DNA of 64,000 nt from Algoriphagus mannitolivorans DSM 15301 (GCF_000429425.1 NZ_AUBV01000010.1:1-64000); one strand, 5' to 3'. Shown: positions 16,192-26,452, numbered from the stretch's first letter. Translations and numbers: made by a program. The notes: generated by a model not told the origin, from the letters alone.

Positions 16192-18261
16192 TTAGTCCAT
16201 TAAATGTTTTTTCAGGAATTCGGCGGTGAGGTTTCCCACACGGACCATATTTCTCCAAAGCATCCAGTGATGGGTATCTCCGGGGATTAGTACCGCTTCG
16301 TAAGGCATTCCCTTTTCTTCAAATCTTCGGATCAAATCTGTGGTCTGACTAACATTGACATTGCGGTCGTCATCCGAGTGAATGAATAATACCGGGCTTT
16401 TCCAGGTATCCAAATCCGCAATCGGAGATGATTTCCAGGCGATCTCTTTGGCTTTTTCATAATCAGGAGCCACTTCATACCCATCAGGTAGCTCGTATCT
16501 ACTATCCAAATCATGGACTCCATGAATGTCAACGCCCACTTTGAATAAGTCAGAATCTCTCGCCAAAGCCAAAGCGGTCAAATATCCTCCGTAGCTACCC
16601 CCATAAATTCCGATTTTATCCCCATTCACTTGAGGAAGGGAAGCTAGGAATTCTCCTCCGGCTTTGATATCCTGATATTCCACGGCACCTTGATAGTAAC
16701 CATAGGCGGGTCTATGAAACTCATAGCCATATCCAATTCCCAAGCGATAGTTTACGGAAAGCACCACAAAGCCCAATTCAGCCAAGTACTGGTTGTAGGC
16801 ATAGGTATTGGAATAATAGTCCATGTAGCTCCATCCTAAAAGCATTTGGCGCTGAGGTCCGCCATGCACAAAGACTACCCCTGGTTTTTGAGCTGGGCCT
16901 CCTTCTTTTTCGAAAAGTTGTCCATAAACCGTGGTTCCATCAGGAGCTTTAAAGCTGACTTGTTTGGGAGTGACCAGTTTATTTACAGGAAAGTCGCTTG
17001 GAATTAAAGATTCCTGAAGGAGTCGGCTTTGGTTTCCTTCCTTGATGGCAACCAAATGCGAGCGCTTCGGAGTAGCGGAGAAGTAGACGATTTTATTTCC
17101 TGTACCCATAACAACAGGGTAAGCTTCGATCCCAGAGCCGGAGGTTTCCCAGATAAGGTCTTTGGTCCTGAGGTCGATCTTGCCAATATGCCGCCTATCC
17201 AAATCTTCCTTTTCAGCACCAGTATTTGCAGAGAAAACCACCTGATTTCTATTGGGACTGAAATTGATCTGTTCGACCATATACTCACCTGGAGTCAGTG
17301 AAGTCAATTTTTTTGATGCAATGTCCAAGGCAAAGAGATGCTGCCAGCCTTCATGGTAGGATTCAAAGACTAATTCATTCTCATTGGGGAAAGCAAAAAA
17401 TCCATAGCGATAAGATCCGCGAAGCGTTTCCGGAGCTTTCCAGAGCATTTTTCCGGCTCCAGAATTCACATCAGCAATCCAGATTTCCCAAGGAATATGT
17501 CGGGGTTCCAGAAGGGGAAAGGCGGTCCCGTTTCCTCCTTTGGTTTTGATAAAGGCTAATTTTCTTCCATCAGGAGACCATTTGGGCTGAGAATAGCGAT
17601 GGAATGAAGGCGCAATCCAATGAATAGGAGTTTCGGGATTTTCATAAATTCCCAATAGCTGGTGTCCTCCTCGGTTAACGGTAAAAGCTAGTTTTTTTCC
17701 ATCCGGTGAAAATTCCAAAGAATTGACATTTCCTTTGATCTGGAAGAGTTGAGTAGGTTTTTCATTTCCTAAAAGATCGGCTTTCCAGACTTGTCCACCT
17801 TTGAGATAAAGGAGTTGGTTTTGAGGTCCAAGAGTGAAATCATCTCCCTCCACTACTGCTTCAGTTTTCTTGTCGGCTAGGTTGATTTTCCAGATTTCCA
17901 CTTTGGGAAGAGTAGGTAAGTTTTGGGCATTGACCGTGGAAGAAGCATTTCCTCCACCATGATCCCCACCTCGTACAAAAACCAGCCAATTGCCATCTGA
18001 GGTGAATCTTAAGCTGCTGATTTCTTGTCCATCGTCTTCATTGAACTGTGTCACTTTCACTGGGGTGAAATCAGGTCCTTCGGCAAAGTACACGTTTCTT
18101 TTCCCTTGCTCATTCATCGCCCAGGCGATTTTTTCACCAGAAGGGGAGGAGGTCAATTCCGAAGGAAAGCTGAATTTGCCTACTTGCTCTAGAGTGAAGC
18201 TTTGGGAAAATAGCCAAAAGGGAAAGAAAAGGAAGAGGAATAAAGGCAGTGATTTTTTCAT
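16192..18261 (-). CDS. S9-family (prolyl-oligopeptidase-type) serine peptidase
   Basis: A 689-residue exported peptidase with a signal peptide ending near LFSQ. The N-terminal two-thirds form a WD40-like/beta-propeller domain with TolB-type repeats (for example SPDGKKLAFT and SPDGRKLAFIK). The C-terminal alpha/beta-hydrolase holds the catalytic Ser in GGSYGGYLTA, Asp in HSDDDRNVN and His in GDTHHWML. Members cleave short peptides in the periplasm. I choose ATG 18261 rather than the frame opening at 18276, which overlaps the upstream stop. It lies one base downstream of the PBP4 gene, so the pair is co-transcribed. Confidence 0.93.
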   Translation of the reverse strand: MKKSLPLFLFLFFPFWLFSQSFTLEQVGKFSFPSELTSSPSGEKIAWAMNEQGKRNVYFAEGPDFTPVKVTQFNEDDGQEISSLRFTSDGNWLVFVRGGDHGGGNASSTVNAQNLPTLPKVEIWKINLADKKTEAVVEGDDFTLGPQNQLLYLKGGQVWKADLLGNEKPTQLFQIKGNVNSLEFSPDGKKLAFTVNRGGHQLLGIYENPETPIHWIAPSFHRYSQPKWSPDGRKLAFIKTKGGNGTAFPLLEPRHIPWEIWIADVNSGAGKMLWKAPETLRGSYRYGFFAFPNENELVFESYHEGWQHLFALDIASKKLTSLTPGEYMVEQINFSPNRNQVVFSANTGAEKEDLDRRHIGKIDLRTKDLIWETSGSGIEAYPVVMGTGNKIVYFSATPKRSHLVAIKEGNQSRLLQESLIPSDFPVNKLVTPKQVSFKAPDGTTVYGQLFEKEGGPAQKPGVVFVHGGPQRQMLLGWSYMDYYSNTYAYNQYLAELGFVVLSVNYRLGIGYGYEFHRPAYGYYQGAVEYQDIKAGGEFLASLPQVNGDKIGIYGGSYGGYLTALALARDSDLFKVGVDIHGVHDLDSRYELPDGYEVAPDYEKAKEIAWKSSPIADLDTWKSPVLFIHSDDDRNVNVSQTTDLIRRFEEKGMPYEAVLIPGDTHHWMLWRNMVRVGNLTAEFLKKHLMD

Positions 18262-18262
18262 T

Positions 18263-19570
18263 TTAATAACGGTCATGAATGAAATAGAGAACTTTTTGCA
18301 GCTCGGTTCTCAAATCGTTGGTAGGAATTTGGTAATTGTTTAAGAGGCAGGAAAAATGAAGAATCTTACCTCTTTTGGTCAGGAGATATCCGCTTAGGGC
18401 GGTGGTCATGCTCAGGGAGCCAGACTTTGCATACACATAGGGCGGCTGCCCTTCGTCAGCCTTGTACCAATTTCTGATGGTTCCGGACTCTCCACCTGCT
18501 GGAAAATAGGCCTGGATTTTCTCCCAAGGAACTTCCTCCCGAATTTTTCCCAAGAGTGCAATGATTGACCTCGGGGTAAACATATTCCTTGCAGAAAGTC
18601 CTGATCCATCTACCCAGATGGGTTCATCAGGAAGGTTTTTCAATAGATTTTCCTTGGCATAATCGATTGCATCTGCCGTGCTGAGGGAGTTGTTGAGTTG
18701 GTCAGAAACTAATAGCAGGAGTTGCTCGGCGAGGAAGTTGTCGCTGATCTTCATCATTTGGGCGTAGAGGCTGTCAGCTGGAGCAGTTTGCAGTTTTTTA
18801 GGATCGGCATTTAGGTAGTATTGATTTCGGATCAGCGTGATAGATCGCCCGGTCGCTTCTTCCAAAAGTCTCTTGGTTAATTCTGGAGAGGTGATAGAGG
18901 GGATATCAACTTGGAAGGCTTCGGTTTTGGCCTTTTCAGTAAAGAAAAAGGGAAATGTATTCTCGGCTCTTTTTCGGCTGAAGGAATAATTGTAAGTGCC
19001 AAACTTAGGCACTGATTCAAGTTCAGGCTTAAATCGGAGAGGATAAACCCTGAAATCCTTCTCTTCTTTAGATTTGCTAAACCGGACTACATTTCCATAG
19101 ACAGGGAATGCAGATCTCTCAGCTGCATAATAATAAGGATACCAATCCCAAGACCATCCCGGACCAAAGGCAGAAACCTGAGCAAAGTTGTCCACCAAAA
19201 AGAGCTTTTTATCACTGGATTTTAAAAACTCGATGACTTGATCATTTTTGAAATCTGGGTGTAAAAGACTGGGGTCACCTGTGCCCCAGAAGATCAGAGA
19301 ATCGCCCCTTTCCAAATAATTTAAACCATTGACCAAGCCATCTCCCAAAATGGAATAGGAGGTGTAAAAAGTGAAAATTTTGGTATTGGAAGCAGGGATA
19401 AAGTATTTGTCAGAATTGATCTCCACCAGGGTTTTCCCTTTCCCCGGATCCAAAAGCATAAATCCTAAATGTCCTTTGTCAAAAACCTCAGACTTCTTGA
19501 GGGATGAGTTGATTTTTTGAACCGTGCAGGAGGAAAGGGCAATCAGCAGACCCAGGAGGAGTTTCTTCAT
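18263..19570 (-). CDS. dacB: D-Ala-D-Ala carboxypeptidase/endopeptidase (PBP4 family) lipoprotein
   Basis: The 435-residue protein has a lipoprotein signal (ALSSC at residues 11-15). The SxxK nucleophile motif is PASNTKIFT near residue 60, SxN is in MKISDNFLAE, and the KTG-like box is in YAKSGSLS near the end. These are the three motifs of class C low-molecular-weight penicillin-binding proteins, which trim peptidoglycan cross-links and stem peptides. The protein is anchored in the envelope by its lipid. It is followed by the S9 peptidase gene with one base between them. Confidence 0.88.
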   Translation of the reverse strand: MKKLLLGLLIALSSCTVQKINSSLKKSEVFDKGHLGFMLLDPGKGKTLVEINSDKYFIPASNTKIFTFYTSYSILGDGLVNGLNYLERGDSLIFWGTGDPSLLHPDFKNDQVIEFLKSSDKKLFLVDNFAQVSAFGPGWSWDWYPYYYAAERSAFPVYGNVVRFSKSKEEKDFRVYPLRFKPELESVPKFGTYNYSFSRKRAENTFPFFFTEKAKTEAFQVDIPSITSPELTKRLLEEATGRSITLIRNQYYLNADPKKLQTAPADSLYAQMMKISDNFLAEQLLLLVSDQLNNSLSTADAIDYAKENLLKNLPDEPIWVDGSGLSARNMFTPRSIIALLGKIREEVPWEKIQAYFPAGGESGTIRNWYKADEGQPPYVYAKSGSLSMTTALSGYLLTKRGKILHFSCLLNNYQIPTNDLRTELQKVLYFIHDRY

Positions 19571-19582
19571 TCCCTTAAAATA

Positions 19583-19614
19583 GAAAAAGCCATCCAGAAA
19601 TCTGAATGGCTTTT
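19583..19614 (-). terminator. Terminator of hppA
   Basis: A nine-base-pair stem (aaaagccat / atggctttt) with a 12-base loop is followed on the minus strand by a T tract. It lies 20 bases beyond the hppA stop. Confidence 0.8.
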
Positions 19615-19633
19615 CGTAAGGGTGGTTGATTGA

Positions 19634-21853
19634 TTATTTCGTAATCGTGATAGTTTCAGTTTCGGTCTTTTTACCGTCCACGATCTTGATTTCTTTTTTC
19701 ACTTCTTTTTTGATCACCTTAGAGCCATCAGCCATGGTATGATGCCCTTTTTCCGAAATATGAGGAGCAATGACCAAGGCCACGATAGACATCAGTTTGA
19801 TCAGGATGTTCATGGATGGTCCGGAAGTGTCTTTGAAAGGATCACCTACGGTATCTCCAGTTACAGAAGCTTTGTGAGGCTCAGACTTCTTGTAGAAAGT
19901 CTCCCCGTTGATCACCACGCCTTTTTCGAAGGATTTTTTGGCATTGTCCCAAGCTCCGCCTGCATTGGATTGGAACATTCCCATCAATACACCAGACACA
20001 GTAACACCAGCCAGCATGCCTCCCAAAACTTCTGGGCCGAAGGCAAAACCAACGATCAAAGGAGAAATCAAGGCGATTGCCCCAGGAAGAATCATTTCAC
20101 GGATAGAGGCTTTGGTGGATATTTCCACACATTTTTCATATTCAGGCTTAGCCTTGTATTCCATGATGCCAGGAATTTCTCTAAACTGACGTCTAACTTC
20201 ATTGACCATGTCCATTGCTGCACGGCCTACCGCTGCAATAGCCAAAGAAGAGAAGATGAAAGGGATCATTCCTCCGACGAACAAGCCGGCCAAAACGTCT
20301 GCTTTGTAAATATCAATTGCATCAATTCCTGCAATTCCAACGAATGCAGCAAACAAAGCCAAAGAGGTCAAAGCCGCTGAGGCGATCGCAAATCCTTTTC
20401 CAGTTGCTGCAGTGGTGTTACCTACTGCATCCAAGATATCTGTACGTCCACGTACTTCTTCGGGAAGCTGGCTCATCTCTGCGATACCGCCTGCATTGTC
20501 TGCAATAGGTCCGAAGGCATCAATTGCTAACTGCATGGCTGTAGTAGCCATCATACCGGCTGCAGCGATCGCTACTCCGTACAGACCTGCAAATTCATAA
20601 GCTCCATAGATACCACCCGCAAGAACCAAAATTGGAAGTACGGTAGATTCCATGCCTACAGAAAGACCTCCGATGATATTGGTCGCGTGTCCTGTAGCAG
20701 ATTGCTTGATGATGGACAATACGGGGCGCTTGCCCATGGCTGTATAATATTCGGTGATGATGGACATCAAAGTACCTACCACCAATCCTAGAATGATCGC
20801 ATAAAACACGTCCATATTGGTAAACTCATAGCCTCTGATAGACAAGGTCTCAGGAAGCATATGTCTAACAATAAAGAAGGAAGCTATACCGGTGAATACG
20901 ATAGAGGACCAGTTGCCCATGTTGAGGGCTTTCTGTACATCGCCTTTTTCGTCTTTGATGGTCACGAAGGCCATTCCCATAATGGAGAAAATGATTCCCA
21001 ATCCAGCCAAAACCATAGGCAATAGGATAGGAGCGATTCCTCCGAAATTATCCAAAGAAACGATTTCACGTCCCAATACCATGGTTGCCAAAATGGTAGC
21101 GACATATGATCCGAACAAGTCAGCTCCCATACCGGCAACGTCACCCACGTTGTCACCTACGTTATCAGCGATGGTGGCAGGGTTACGTACATCATCCTCC
21201 GGAATTCCGGCTTCTACCTTACCTACTAAGTCAGCTCCTACGTCCGCTGCTTTGGTATAAATACCGCCACCTACGCGGGCGAAAAGAGCGATGGACTCTG
21301 CTCCCAAAGAAAATCCAGCAAGGACTTCCAGAGCTTTTTCCATTTCTACTCCATTCACTCCTGCTCCGAGGGATACGACATAGACTTGGTAAAAGACAAT
21401 GAAAAGAGCTCCCAATCCCAATACTGCCAGACCGGCAACTCCAAGTCCCATGACAGAACCTCCGGTAAAGGAGACCTTCAAGGCTTGCTTAAGACTGGTT
21501 CGTGCAGCTTGAGTAGTTCGGACATTGGCTTTGGTAGCGATGTTCATGCCGATGTAACCGGCGAATGCAGAAAATACGGCGCCAATGAGAAAGGAGATTG
21601 CAATTACCGGACTGGAAGTCTCCACGAGGGTTCCAGACCAAGCGAGAACAATCCCAGCGATAATGGCAAAGTAGAAAAGGATTTTCCACTCAGCTTTGAG
21701 AAATGCCATCGCACCTTTGGCGATGTAGCCGGAGAGCTCCACCATTTTGGCATCTCCTGTTTCTTGCTTGCTTACCCAGGCGGATTTTACCGCCATGGCC
21801 AGCAGGCCGACCAGTCCCAGCGCAGGGACTACGTAAATCAGCGCTTGTTCCAT
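19634..21853 (-). CDS. hppA: Membrane-bound pyrophosphatase (ion-translocating PPase)
   Basis: A 739-residue protein with about 16 transmembrane helices. The catalytic acidic motifs [18 protein letters not shown] and [25 protein letters not shown] are intact, as is the late DNAKK block. It couples hydrolysis of inorganic pyrophosphate to H+ or Na+ pumping across the inner membrane. [10 protein letters not shown] carries alanine at the position that is lysine in K+-independent enzymes, so a K+-dependent type is expected; ion choice (Na+ or H+) is not decided by this. The C-terminal 40 residues are rich in lysine and glutamate, an unusual basic-acidic tail. It is a single gene with its own promoter and terminator. 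Confidence 0.96.
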   Translation of the reverse strand: MEQALIYVVPALGLVGLLAMAVKSAWVSKQETGDAKMVELSGYIAKGAMAFLKAEWKILFYFAIIAGIVLAWSGTLVETSSPVIAISFLIGAVFSAFAGYIGMNIATKANVRTTQAARTSLKQALKVSFTGGSVMGLGVAGLAVLGLGALFIVFYQVYVVSLGAGVNGVEMEKALEVLAGFSLGAESIALFARVGGGIYTKAADVGADLVGKVEAGIPEDDVRNPATIADNVGDNVGDVAGMGADLFGSYVATILATMVLGREIVSLDNFGGIAPILLPMVLAGLGIIFSIMGMAFVTIKDEKGDVQKALNMGNWSSIVFTGIASFFIVRHMLPETLSIRGYEFTNMDVFYAIILGLVVGTLMSIITEYYTAMGKRPVLSIIKQSATGHATNIIGGLSVGMESTVLPILVLAGGIYGAYEFAGLYGVAIAAAGMMATTAMQLAIDAFGPIADNAGGIAEMSQLPEEVRGRTDILDAVGNTTAATGKGFAIASAALTSLALFAAFVGIAGIDAIDIYKADVLAGLFVGGMIPFIFSSLAIAAVGRAAMDMVNEVRRQFREIPGIMEYKAKPEYEKCVEISTKASIREMILPGAIALISPLIVGFAFGPEVLGGMLAGVTVSGVLMGMFQSNAGGAWDNAKKSFEKGVVINGETFYKKSEPHKASVTGDTVGDPFKDTSGPSMNILIKLMSIVALVIAPHISEKGHHTMADGSKVIKKEVKKEIKIVDGKKTETETITITK

Positions 21854-21893
21854 AGGTTATAGTGATTCAATTTGGGTTTTATGAATAATCTGC

Positions 21894-21923
21894 CAAATAT
21901 AGAATTAATCGTCTTCCTGCCAA
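21894..21923 (-). promoter_or_regulatory. Bacteroidota-type promoter of hppA
   Basis: On the minus strand, TTG at 21923-21921 is followed after 20 bases by TATATTTG at 21901-21894. This fits the Bacteroidota consensus TTG-N19-TAnnTTTG within one base of spacing. The leader to the hppA ATG would be about 35-40 bases. Confidence 0.6.
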
Positions 21924-22119
21924 TTCCATTTGCTAAGAACCTCGGATTCATCACTTGTTGATTTCTAGGATCACCAAATAAAATAATGAAAATGGGATTT
22001 AAGGGATAATTCTTTAATGCAGCCAATCTGTCTTCAATTGCATATTTTCAAAAGAAAAAAGCCAATGTGATACTTTCGTGAACATTTACTTTTAGTTTTC
22101 TTGACTTATTGGACTAAGT

Positions 22120-22818
22120 ATGAAAAAAATCCTTGTTGTCGAAGACGATCCAAATATCAATCAACTTTTGCTCCTCCATCTCCAAGATTTGAATTATCAA
22201 GTGGAAGTCTGTGATAATGGAAAGCGTGGCTTCGAAAAAGCCCGATCTGAAGAACTTGATTTATTGGTTTTAGATGTGATGCTTCCTGACATGGATGGGA
22301 TTAGCATTTGTCAAAAATTGAGGGCTTTGGAGGTTTTTACCCCCATTTTAATGCTCACTGCTAAGTCTGAAGAAATCGATAAGATCATGGGACTGGAATC
22401 TGGAGCAGACGATTATTTGACTAAGCCATTCAAAATCCGGGAATTTCTCGCCAGAGTAAAAGCAATATTGAGAAGACAGGAATTGATGCGATTGGCCTCC
22501 ACAAAGGAAAAATCCATGCTCAGATTTGGGCAACTTGAAATAGATCTGGAAAAGCGAAAGGTTCTTTTTGATAATAAACGAATTGAATTAACCCCAAAAG
22601 AATTTGATTTACTCTACCTCATGGCTAAAAACCCGGGAAGAAGCTATTCCAGAGGAGAATTACTTGAGCTAATCTGGGGCTATGATTTCAGCGGATATGA
22701 ACACACCGTAAATGCCCATATCAATAGGCTTCGTGCCAAAATTGAAGCCGATGCAAACAATCCTTCCTATATCCTGACCACTTGGGGAGTAGGATATCGA
22801 TTTAATGATGAACTCTAA
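22120..22818 (+). CDS. OmpR/PhoB-family response regulator
   Basis: The 232-residue protein has a receiver domain (residues 1-120) with acidic pair EDD at 8-10, phospho-acceptor Asp in LLVLDVMLPDMDG, and KPFKIREFLAR around residue 107. A winged-helix output domain follows, with LTPKEFDLLYLMAKNPG and the recognition helix of HTVNAHINRLRAKIE. Phosphorylation by the partner kinase would allow DNA binding. Its stop overlaps the start of the histidine-kinase gene by 14 bases, so the pair is a translationally coupled two-component system. The signal and targets are unknown. Confidence 0.95.
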   Translation: MKKILVVEDDPNINQLLLLHLQDLNYQVEVCDNGKRGFEKARSEELDLLVLDVMLPDMDGISICQKLRALEVFTPILMLTAKSEEIDKIMGLESGADDYLTKPFKIREFLARVKAILRRQELMRLASTKEKSMLRFGQLEIDLEKRKVLFDNKRIELTPKEFDLLYLMAKNPGRSYSRGELLELIWGYDFSGYEHTVNAHINRLRAKIEADANNPSYILTTWGVGYRFNDEL

Positions 22819-24277
22819 AGCTCCTACCATGAAAAGTTTATATTGGAGAATTTCACTTTCCTTTATTTTGGTCCTTTTGCTCGTGGGAGCTTCCTATGTT
22901 TATATTACGGCCAAAAACTCACAAGAGTACTATCAGGAGACCACCCAAAAGCTCAACTCAGACGTAGCGACTTACTTAATTAAAGAAGTCAATCCTTTCA
23001 AAAATGGTCAAGTAAATGAGGTAGCGCTGGGGGTGATCATGCATTCGATGATGGCAGTAAACCCTGGGATTGAAGTTTACATATTAAATCCAGAAGGGGA
23101 AATTCTTTCTTATGTAGTATTGGATCAGTTGGTTAAGTTGAAGTCTGTGGATATTAATCCTGTCAAACAGTTCATTGAGACCCAAGGTGAGCAGTTTGTT
23201 TTGGGGGAAGATCCCAGAAACCCGGGTGGTTTTTCAGTCTTTTCGGCTGCTCCGGTTTATGAAAATGATATCCTTCAAGGCTATGTCTATATCACTTTAG
23301 AAAGTGAAAAATTTGATTCCATCAGTGCTCAACTTTTGGGCTCGTACTGGATGAGACTTTCTCTAAATTCTGTCCTGATTACTTTGGTGGTGGGACTATT
23401 AATTGGTTTAGTGCTGATCGCATGGTTGACCAGACATTTGAGAAAGGTAGTGGATACCGTGGAGGAGTTTAAGGAAGGAAATCTTTTGGCAAGGGTTCCT
23501 GCCTCTTCCTCCGATTCCGATTTAGCCATGCTGGGAAAAACCTTTAATTCCATGGCGGATACCTTGTTAAAAAATATTGAGGAGTTGAAAAACGTAGATA
23601 CCCTTCGAAAGGAGTTGATTGCGAATGTTTCCCACGATCTCAGGAATCCCCTGGCAATCATTAATGGCTATGTAGAAACCCTCCAAATGAGAGAGGATAA
23701 ACTTACTTCTGAGGAAAAGTCAAAGTACTACAAAATCATCCTCAACTCCGTAGATAAGCTCACCAAACTGGTTGGAGACCTTTTTGATTTGTCCAAACTT
23801 GATTCAGGCCAAATGCCTGTTAAAATGGAAATATTGAAGATTCAGGAGTTGATTTTTGACTCTAGCCTAAAGTATGAATTGCTGGCAGGAACTAAAGAAA
23901 TACGGATTAAATCCAGCATTTGCCCTGATCTTCCTCCAGTGCAAGCGGATTTGTACCTAATGGATCGTGTGATCCAGAATCTTTTGGACAATGCTGTAAA
24001 ATATACTCCCCCCAGCGGTGAAATTGAATTGGAAGCCTGCGCTGCCCCAGGTGGAGTTTTGATTCGGGTGAAAAATTCAGGAACTGGTATCCCAAAAGAG
24101 GACTTGGATTCTATTTTTGACCGATACTATAAAGTGGATAAAGATTACAAAGGAATCGAAGGGTCTGGATTAGGTCTAGCTATAGTCAAGAAAATCCTGG
24201 AGATCCATGGGACTCAGATTCAATTGGAGTCGGATTCTGTTTCTTACACCGAGTTCCAATTTGTCCTTCCAACCTAA
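22805..24277 (+). CDS. Membrane sensor histidine kinase
   Basis: The product has up to 490 residues. Two transmembrane helices (about residues 14-32 and 185-210) flank a periplasmic sensor domain. A HAMP region, a HisKA domain with the phospho-histidine in NVSHDLRNPLAIINGY, and an HATPase domain follow. In the HATPase domain the N-box is NLLDNAVKYT and the G-box GSGLGLAIVKKILE. It senses an envelope signal and controls the regulator encoded just upstream. The frame allows ATG at 22805 or 22829; the first overlaps the regulator by 14 bases, the second would leave 10 bases. A terminator hairpin follows. Confidence 0.94.
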   Translation: MMNSKAPTMKSLYWRISLSFILVLLLVGASYVYITAKNSQEYYQETTQKLNSDVATYLIKEVNPFKNGQVNEVALGVIMHSMMAVNPGIEVYILNPEGEILSYVVLDQLVKLKSVDINPVKQFIETQGEQFVLGEDPRNPGGFSVFSAAPVYENDILQGYVYITLESEKFDSISAQLLGSYWMRLSLNSVLITLVVGLLIGLVLIAWLTRHLRKVVDTVEEFKEGNLLARVPASSSDSDLAMLGKTFNSMADTLLKNIEELKNVDTLRKELIANVSHDLRNPLAIINGYVETLQMREDKLTSEEKSKYYKIILNSVDKLTKLVGDLFDLSKLDSGQMPVKMEILKIQELIFDSSLKYELLAGTKEIRIKSSICPDLPPVQADLYLMDRVIQNLLDNAVKYTPPSGEIELEACAAPGGVLIRVKNSGTGIPKEDLDSIFDRYYKVDKDYKGIEGSGLGLAIVKKILEIHGTQIQLESDSVSYTEFQFVLPT

Positions 24278-24297
24278 ACATATTTTTCTAAGACATA

Positions 24298-24325
24298 AAA
24301 AAGCCGTGTGAAAACGGCTTTTTTA
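24298..24325 (+). terminator. Terminator of the two-component operon
   Basis: Stem aaaagccgt / acggctttt with a six-base loop runs into a T tract, 20 bases after the kinase stop. Confidence 0.85.
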
Positions 24326-24492
24326 ATTTAGATAATTTTTTTGATGAATATCCACTTTCTTACCAGTAAGCTGGGCTCCATGGATAAAACCTCACATAAA
24401 GGTAATTTTTAGCCCGCTTCGGTCTTCGGACTTCCAACCGCCAAACCAATGTGATTTTGGGTGGTGGTGCAATTACGGATAATCATAATTTT

Positions 24493-24942
24493 TTAATTCA
24501 AAGGTGCAAATCCAAAAGGAATTGCTGCGGCTCCACACCAAATAATGGCATGGTTAAACTTTGAATCCGGAAGACCGGGCAAAGCGAAGAATTGTTCCCC
24601 GGGTTTTCCAACAATGGAGACCAATTGAAAGGTGCTTGAGGAATTTAGGTTAAGCGTTTGGGAAGTGGCCAAATACACGGTAACTGTTCCTGTGCTAAAT
24701 TTGGTTGTGAAATTTTCTGATAATCTGAGAAAGTATTTACCGGCATTATCCTTAACTATTGAGACAGTTCCGATGGTATTGGTTGAACTTTGTGCGGTCA
24801 ATGTTCCTGATTTGATCAAATCCAATTGACCCGTGACCATGGTATTGTCGTCTGGAGCACTAGGATTCCCATCCTCACTTCCGCAGCTTACTAAAAGAGA
24901 AAGCACAAAGGCTAGACTTGCAAGTTTGAGGTAATTTTTCAT
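24493..24942 (-). CDS. DM13-domain lipoprotein
   Basis: A 149-residue lipoprotein (LVSC lipobox, residues 17-20). The mature part is one DM13 domain: an N-terminal strand pair, a central GTVTVYLAT strand with alternating hydrophobic residues, and the characteristic end HAIIWCGAAAIPFGFAPLN with a single conserved cysteine. DM13 domains have been proposed to act in cell-surface redox or electron-transfer reactions, with the cysteine as the key residue. A paralogue is encoded at 26453-26902. The gene follows the Crp/Fnr gene by 11 bases, so the operon places two DM13 lipoproteins around an outer-membrane protein and a regulator. Confidence 0.82.
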   Translation of the reverse strand: MKNYLKLASLAFVLSLLVSCGSEDGNPSAPDDNTMVTGQLDLIKSGTLTAQSSTNTIGTVSIVKDNAGKYFLRLSENFTTKFSTGTVTVYLATSQTLNLNSSSTFQLVSIVGKPGEQFFALPGLPDSKFNHAIIWCGAAAIPFGFAPLN

Positions 24943-24953
24943 ATCTGATAGAT

Positions 24954-25565
24954 TTATAATGTTTCAAGATTTCTAAAGAGTATTCTACCCCTGCTATACG
25001 TGATTTTGTTTTGAGATTTTAGTCCGGCAAGAACCATGCTCACAGTTTGTCGGCTCGTGTCTGTAAGAATTGCTAGGTCCTCCTGCGTCATAGGAAGTTT
25101 TAGGAGAGTCTCTTTTCCAAAATTTCTGCCCATCCTTAAGGCAAGGTCTTTCAAGGTAAGTTTGATTCTTTGCTCCGCATCTTGGAAAAGAATCCTTTCC
25201 AGTCTTGTTCTGACCTGTAAAATCTCTAATTGAAGGTTTTCCAGAATTCTCATCAATTTCAGCTGACTCGGATCCTCAAAAGGAATAAGCTCGACAACCG
25301 TATTATCTTCCAAGGCAATTGCTGAGTAGGAATGTTTTTTTCCCAGCTCTGTTTCTATTAGTTCACCCATCAATTCTCCCTGGATTTTAAAAGAAAGGAT
25401 AGCCTTAGCTCCGGATTCATGGGTGCGGATGGTTTTAATTAAACCTGATTTGACGAGGTAATAGCCTTTAAATTCTTCATTTTGAAGAAAAAGGGCTTCA
25501 TCTCTTTTTAAGGTTTTCAGGCAGGGGAATGAGCGATTCAATCCTGATGGTTTTGCTTGATTCAT
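24954..25565 (-). CDS. Crp/Fnr-family transcriptional regulator
   Basis: A 203-residue regulator with an N-terminal cyclic-nucleotide-binding-like beta roll (LFLQNEEFKGYYLVKSGLIKTIRT... and a GELIETELG turn). A dimerisation helix follows near residue 110-140 and a C-terminal winged helix (MTQEDLAILTDTSRQTVSMV) recognises DNA. There are no N-terminal cysteines for an FNR-type iron-sulfur cluster, so it is not an oxygen sensor of that kind; the effector is unknown. It overlaps the upstream barrel gene by four bases (ATGA), so it may autoregulate the DM13 operon. Confidence 0.9.
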   Translation of the reverse strand: MNQAKPSGLNRSFPCLKTLKRDEALFLQNEEFKGYYLVKSGLIKTIRTHESGAKAILSFKIQGELMGELIETELGKKHSYSAIALEDNTVVELIPFEDPSQLKLMRILENLQLEILQVRTRLERILFQDAEQRIKLTLKDLALRMGRNFGKETLLKLPMTQEDLAILTDTSRQTVSMVLAGLKSQNKITYSRGRILFRNLETL

Positions 25566-26452
25566 GGTTGCTTGGGTTTCCGTTCGTAATAAAATCCCAA
25601 AGAGAATGTTCCTGCTGAATAGAGGTTTTTTCTTTCATAAAGGAAGTCTGCATAATTACGGTAATTTAAAGACAGATAAATTCCCTTGTAAACCGGAATT
25701 GCTGCGCCAAAACTATAGCTCGTATATTCTGTACCATCCCCTCGTACAAAGTCTGTGGCTACGGGCACCTCTTGGTTCGAGGTCAAAGCATTAATTCGGC
25801 TGTTGACCCAAATCAGATCGGAGATTTTATATCCCAATTCTACTCCTAATCCAATTTGATTGGTAAAGCTTACACCTTGGTAGGAAGTCCTGTAATTATA
25901 GGCGCCAAAAAGATTCCCGTAAAGGGGAGTATTGGGTAAAGAAAAGGAAGCGGCCAAAGTGGTCCACACATTAAACTCCCCGTCACCGGAAGGCAAATTG
26001 ATGGATTCGAAGTCATTGAGTTTGCTTTGAGCAAAGTTGTTGGCTTTTCCAATTGGAAACTCTGGCGCAACAGAAATGGAAAGCGGTAGATATTTTTTGA
26101 GAAGTGCCTGCTTGAATTCCAGTCTCAAATCTCCCAATCCGCTGACCGTCTCAGTAGAAGAAAATCCATTCCAAACCTGAAGGGGCCAATTTGCGATTAC
26201 TGTTAACTTATCATTAAGCCCATATTCTCCATAAAAAACAAGAGAATTTTGCGTGAATTGATTGGTTTTTAATTCTTCACCACCCAAAGTAAAATAGTCA
26301 TCCGAGGAAAATCTATTGAAGCTGAGTTGATAGAATCCCTCTTTTTTAGCTTTTGTCCACCCGCTTTGGGCCAGGGTTGTATAAGGACTTAGGATAGCCA
26401 AAAGTCCAAAAATAATCCCGGACCTTTGGATACGTTGAAATTGATTCATCAT
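25562..26452 (-). CDS. Exported outer-membrane beta-barrel protein (transporter-like)
   Basis: A 296-residue protein with a signal peptide (cleavage near TLAQ, residue 29) and repeated amphipathic beta strands with aromatic belts, such as FYQLSFNRFSSDDYF, LVFYGEYGLNDKLTVIANW and YLSLNYRNYADFLY. The pattern resembles the 'transporter/meta-pathway of phenol degradation' porin family. It starts directly after the first DM13 lipoprotein gene stop and overlaps the Crp/Fnr start, so it is co-translated with them. It could form a pore or receptor for the DM13 surface proteins; this is an inference. Confidence 0.75.
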   Translation of the reverse strand: MMNQFQRIQRSGIIFGLLAILSPYTTLAQSGWTKAKKEGFYQLSFNRFSSDDYFTLGGEELKTNQFTQNSLVFYGEYGLNDKLTVIANWPLQVWNGFSSTETVSGLGDLRLEFKQALLKKYLPLSISVAPEFPIGKANNFAQSKLNDFESINLPSGDGEFNVWTTLAASFSLPNTPLYGNLFGAYNYRTSYQGVSFTNQIGLGVELGYKISDLIWVNSRINALTSNQEVPVATDFVRGDGTEYTSYSFGAAIPVYKGIYLSLNYRNYADFLYERKNLYSAGTFSLGFYYERKPKQP

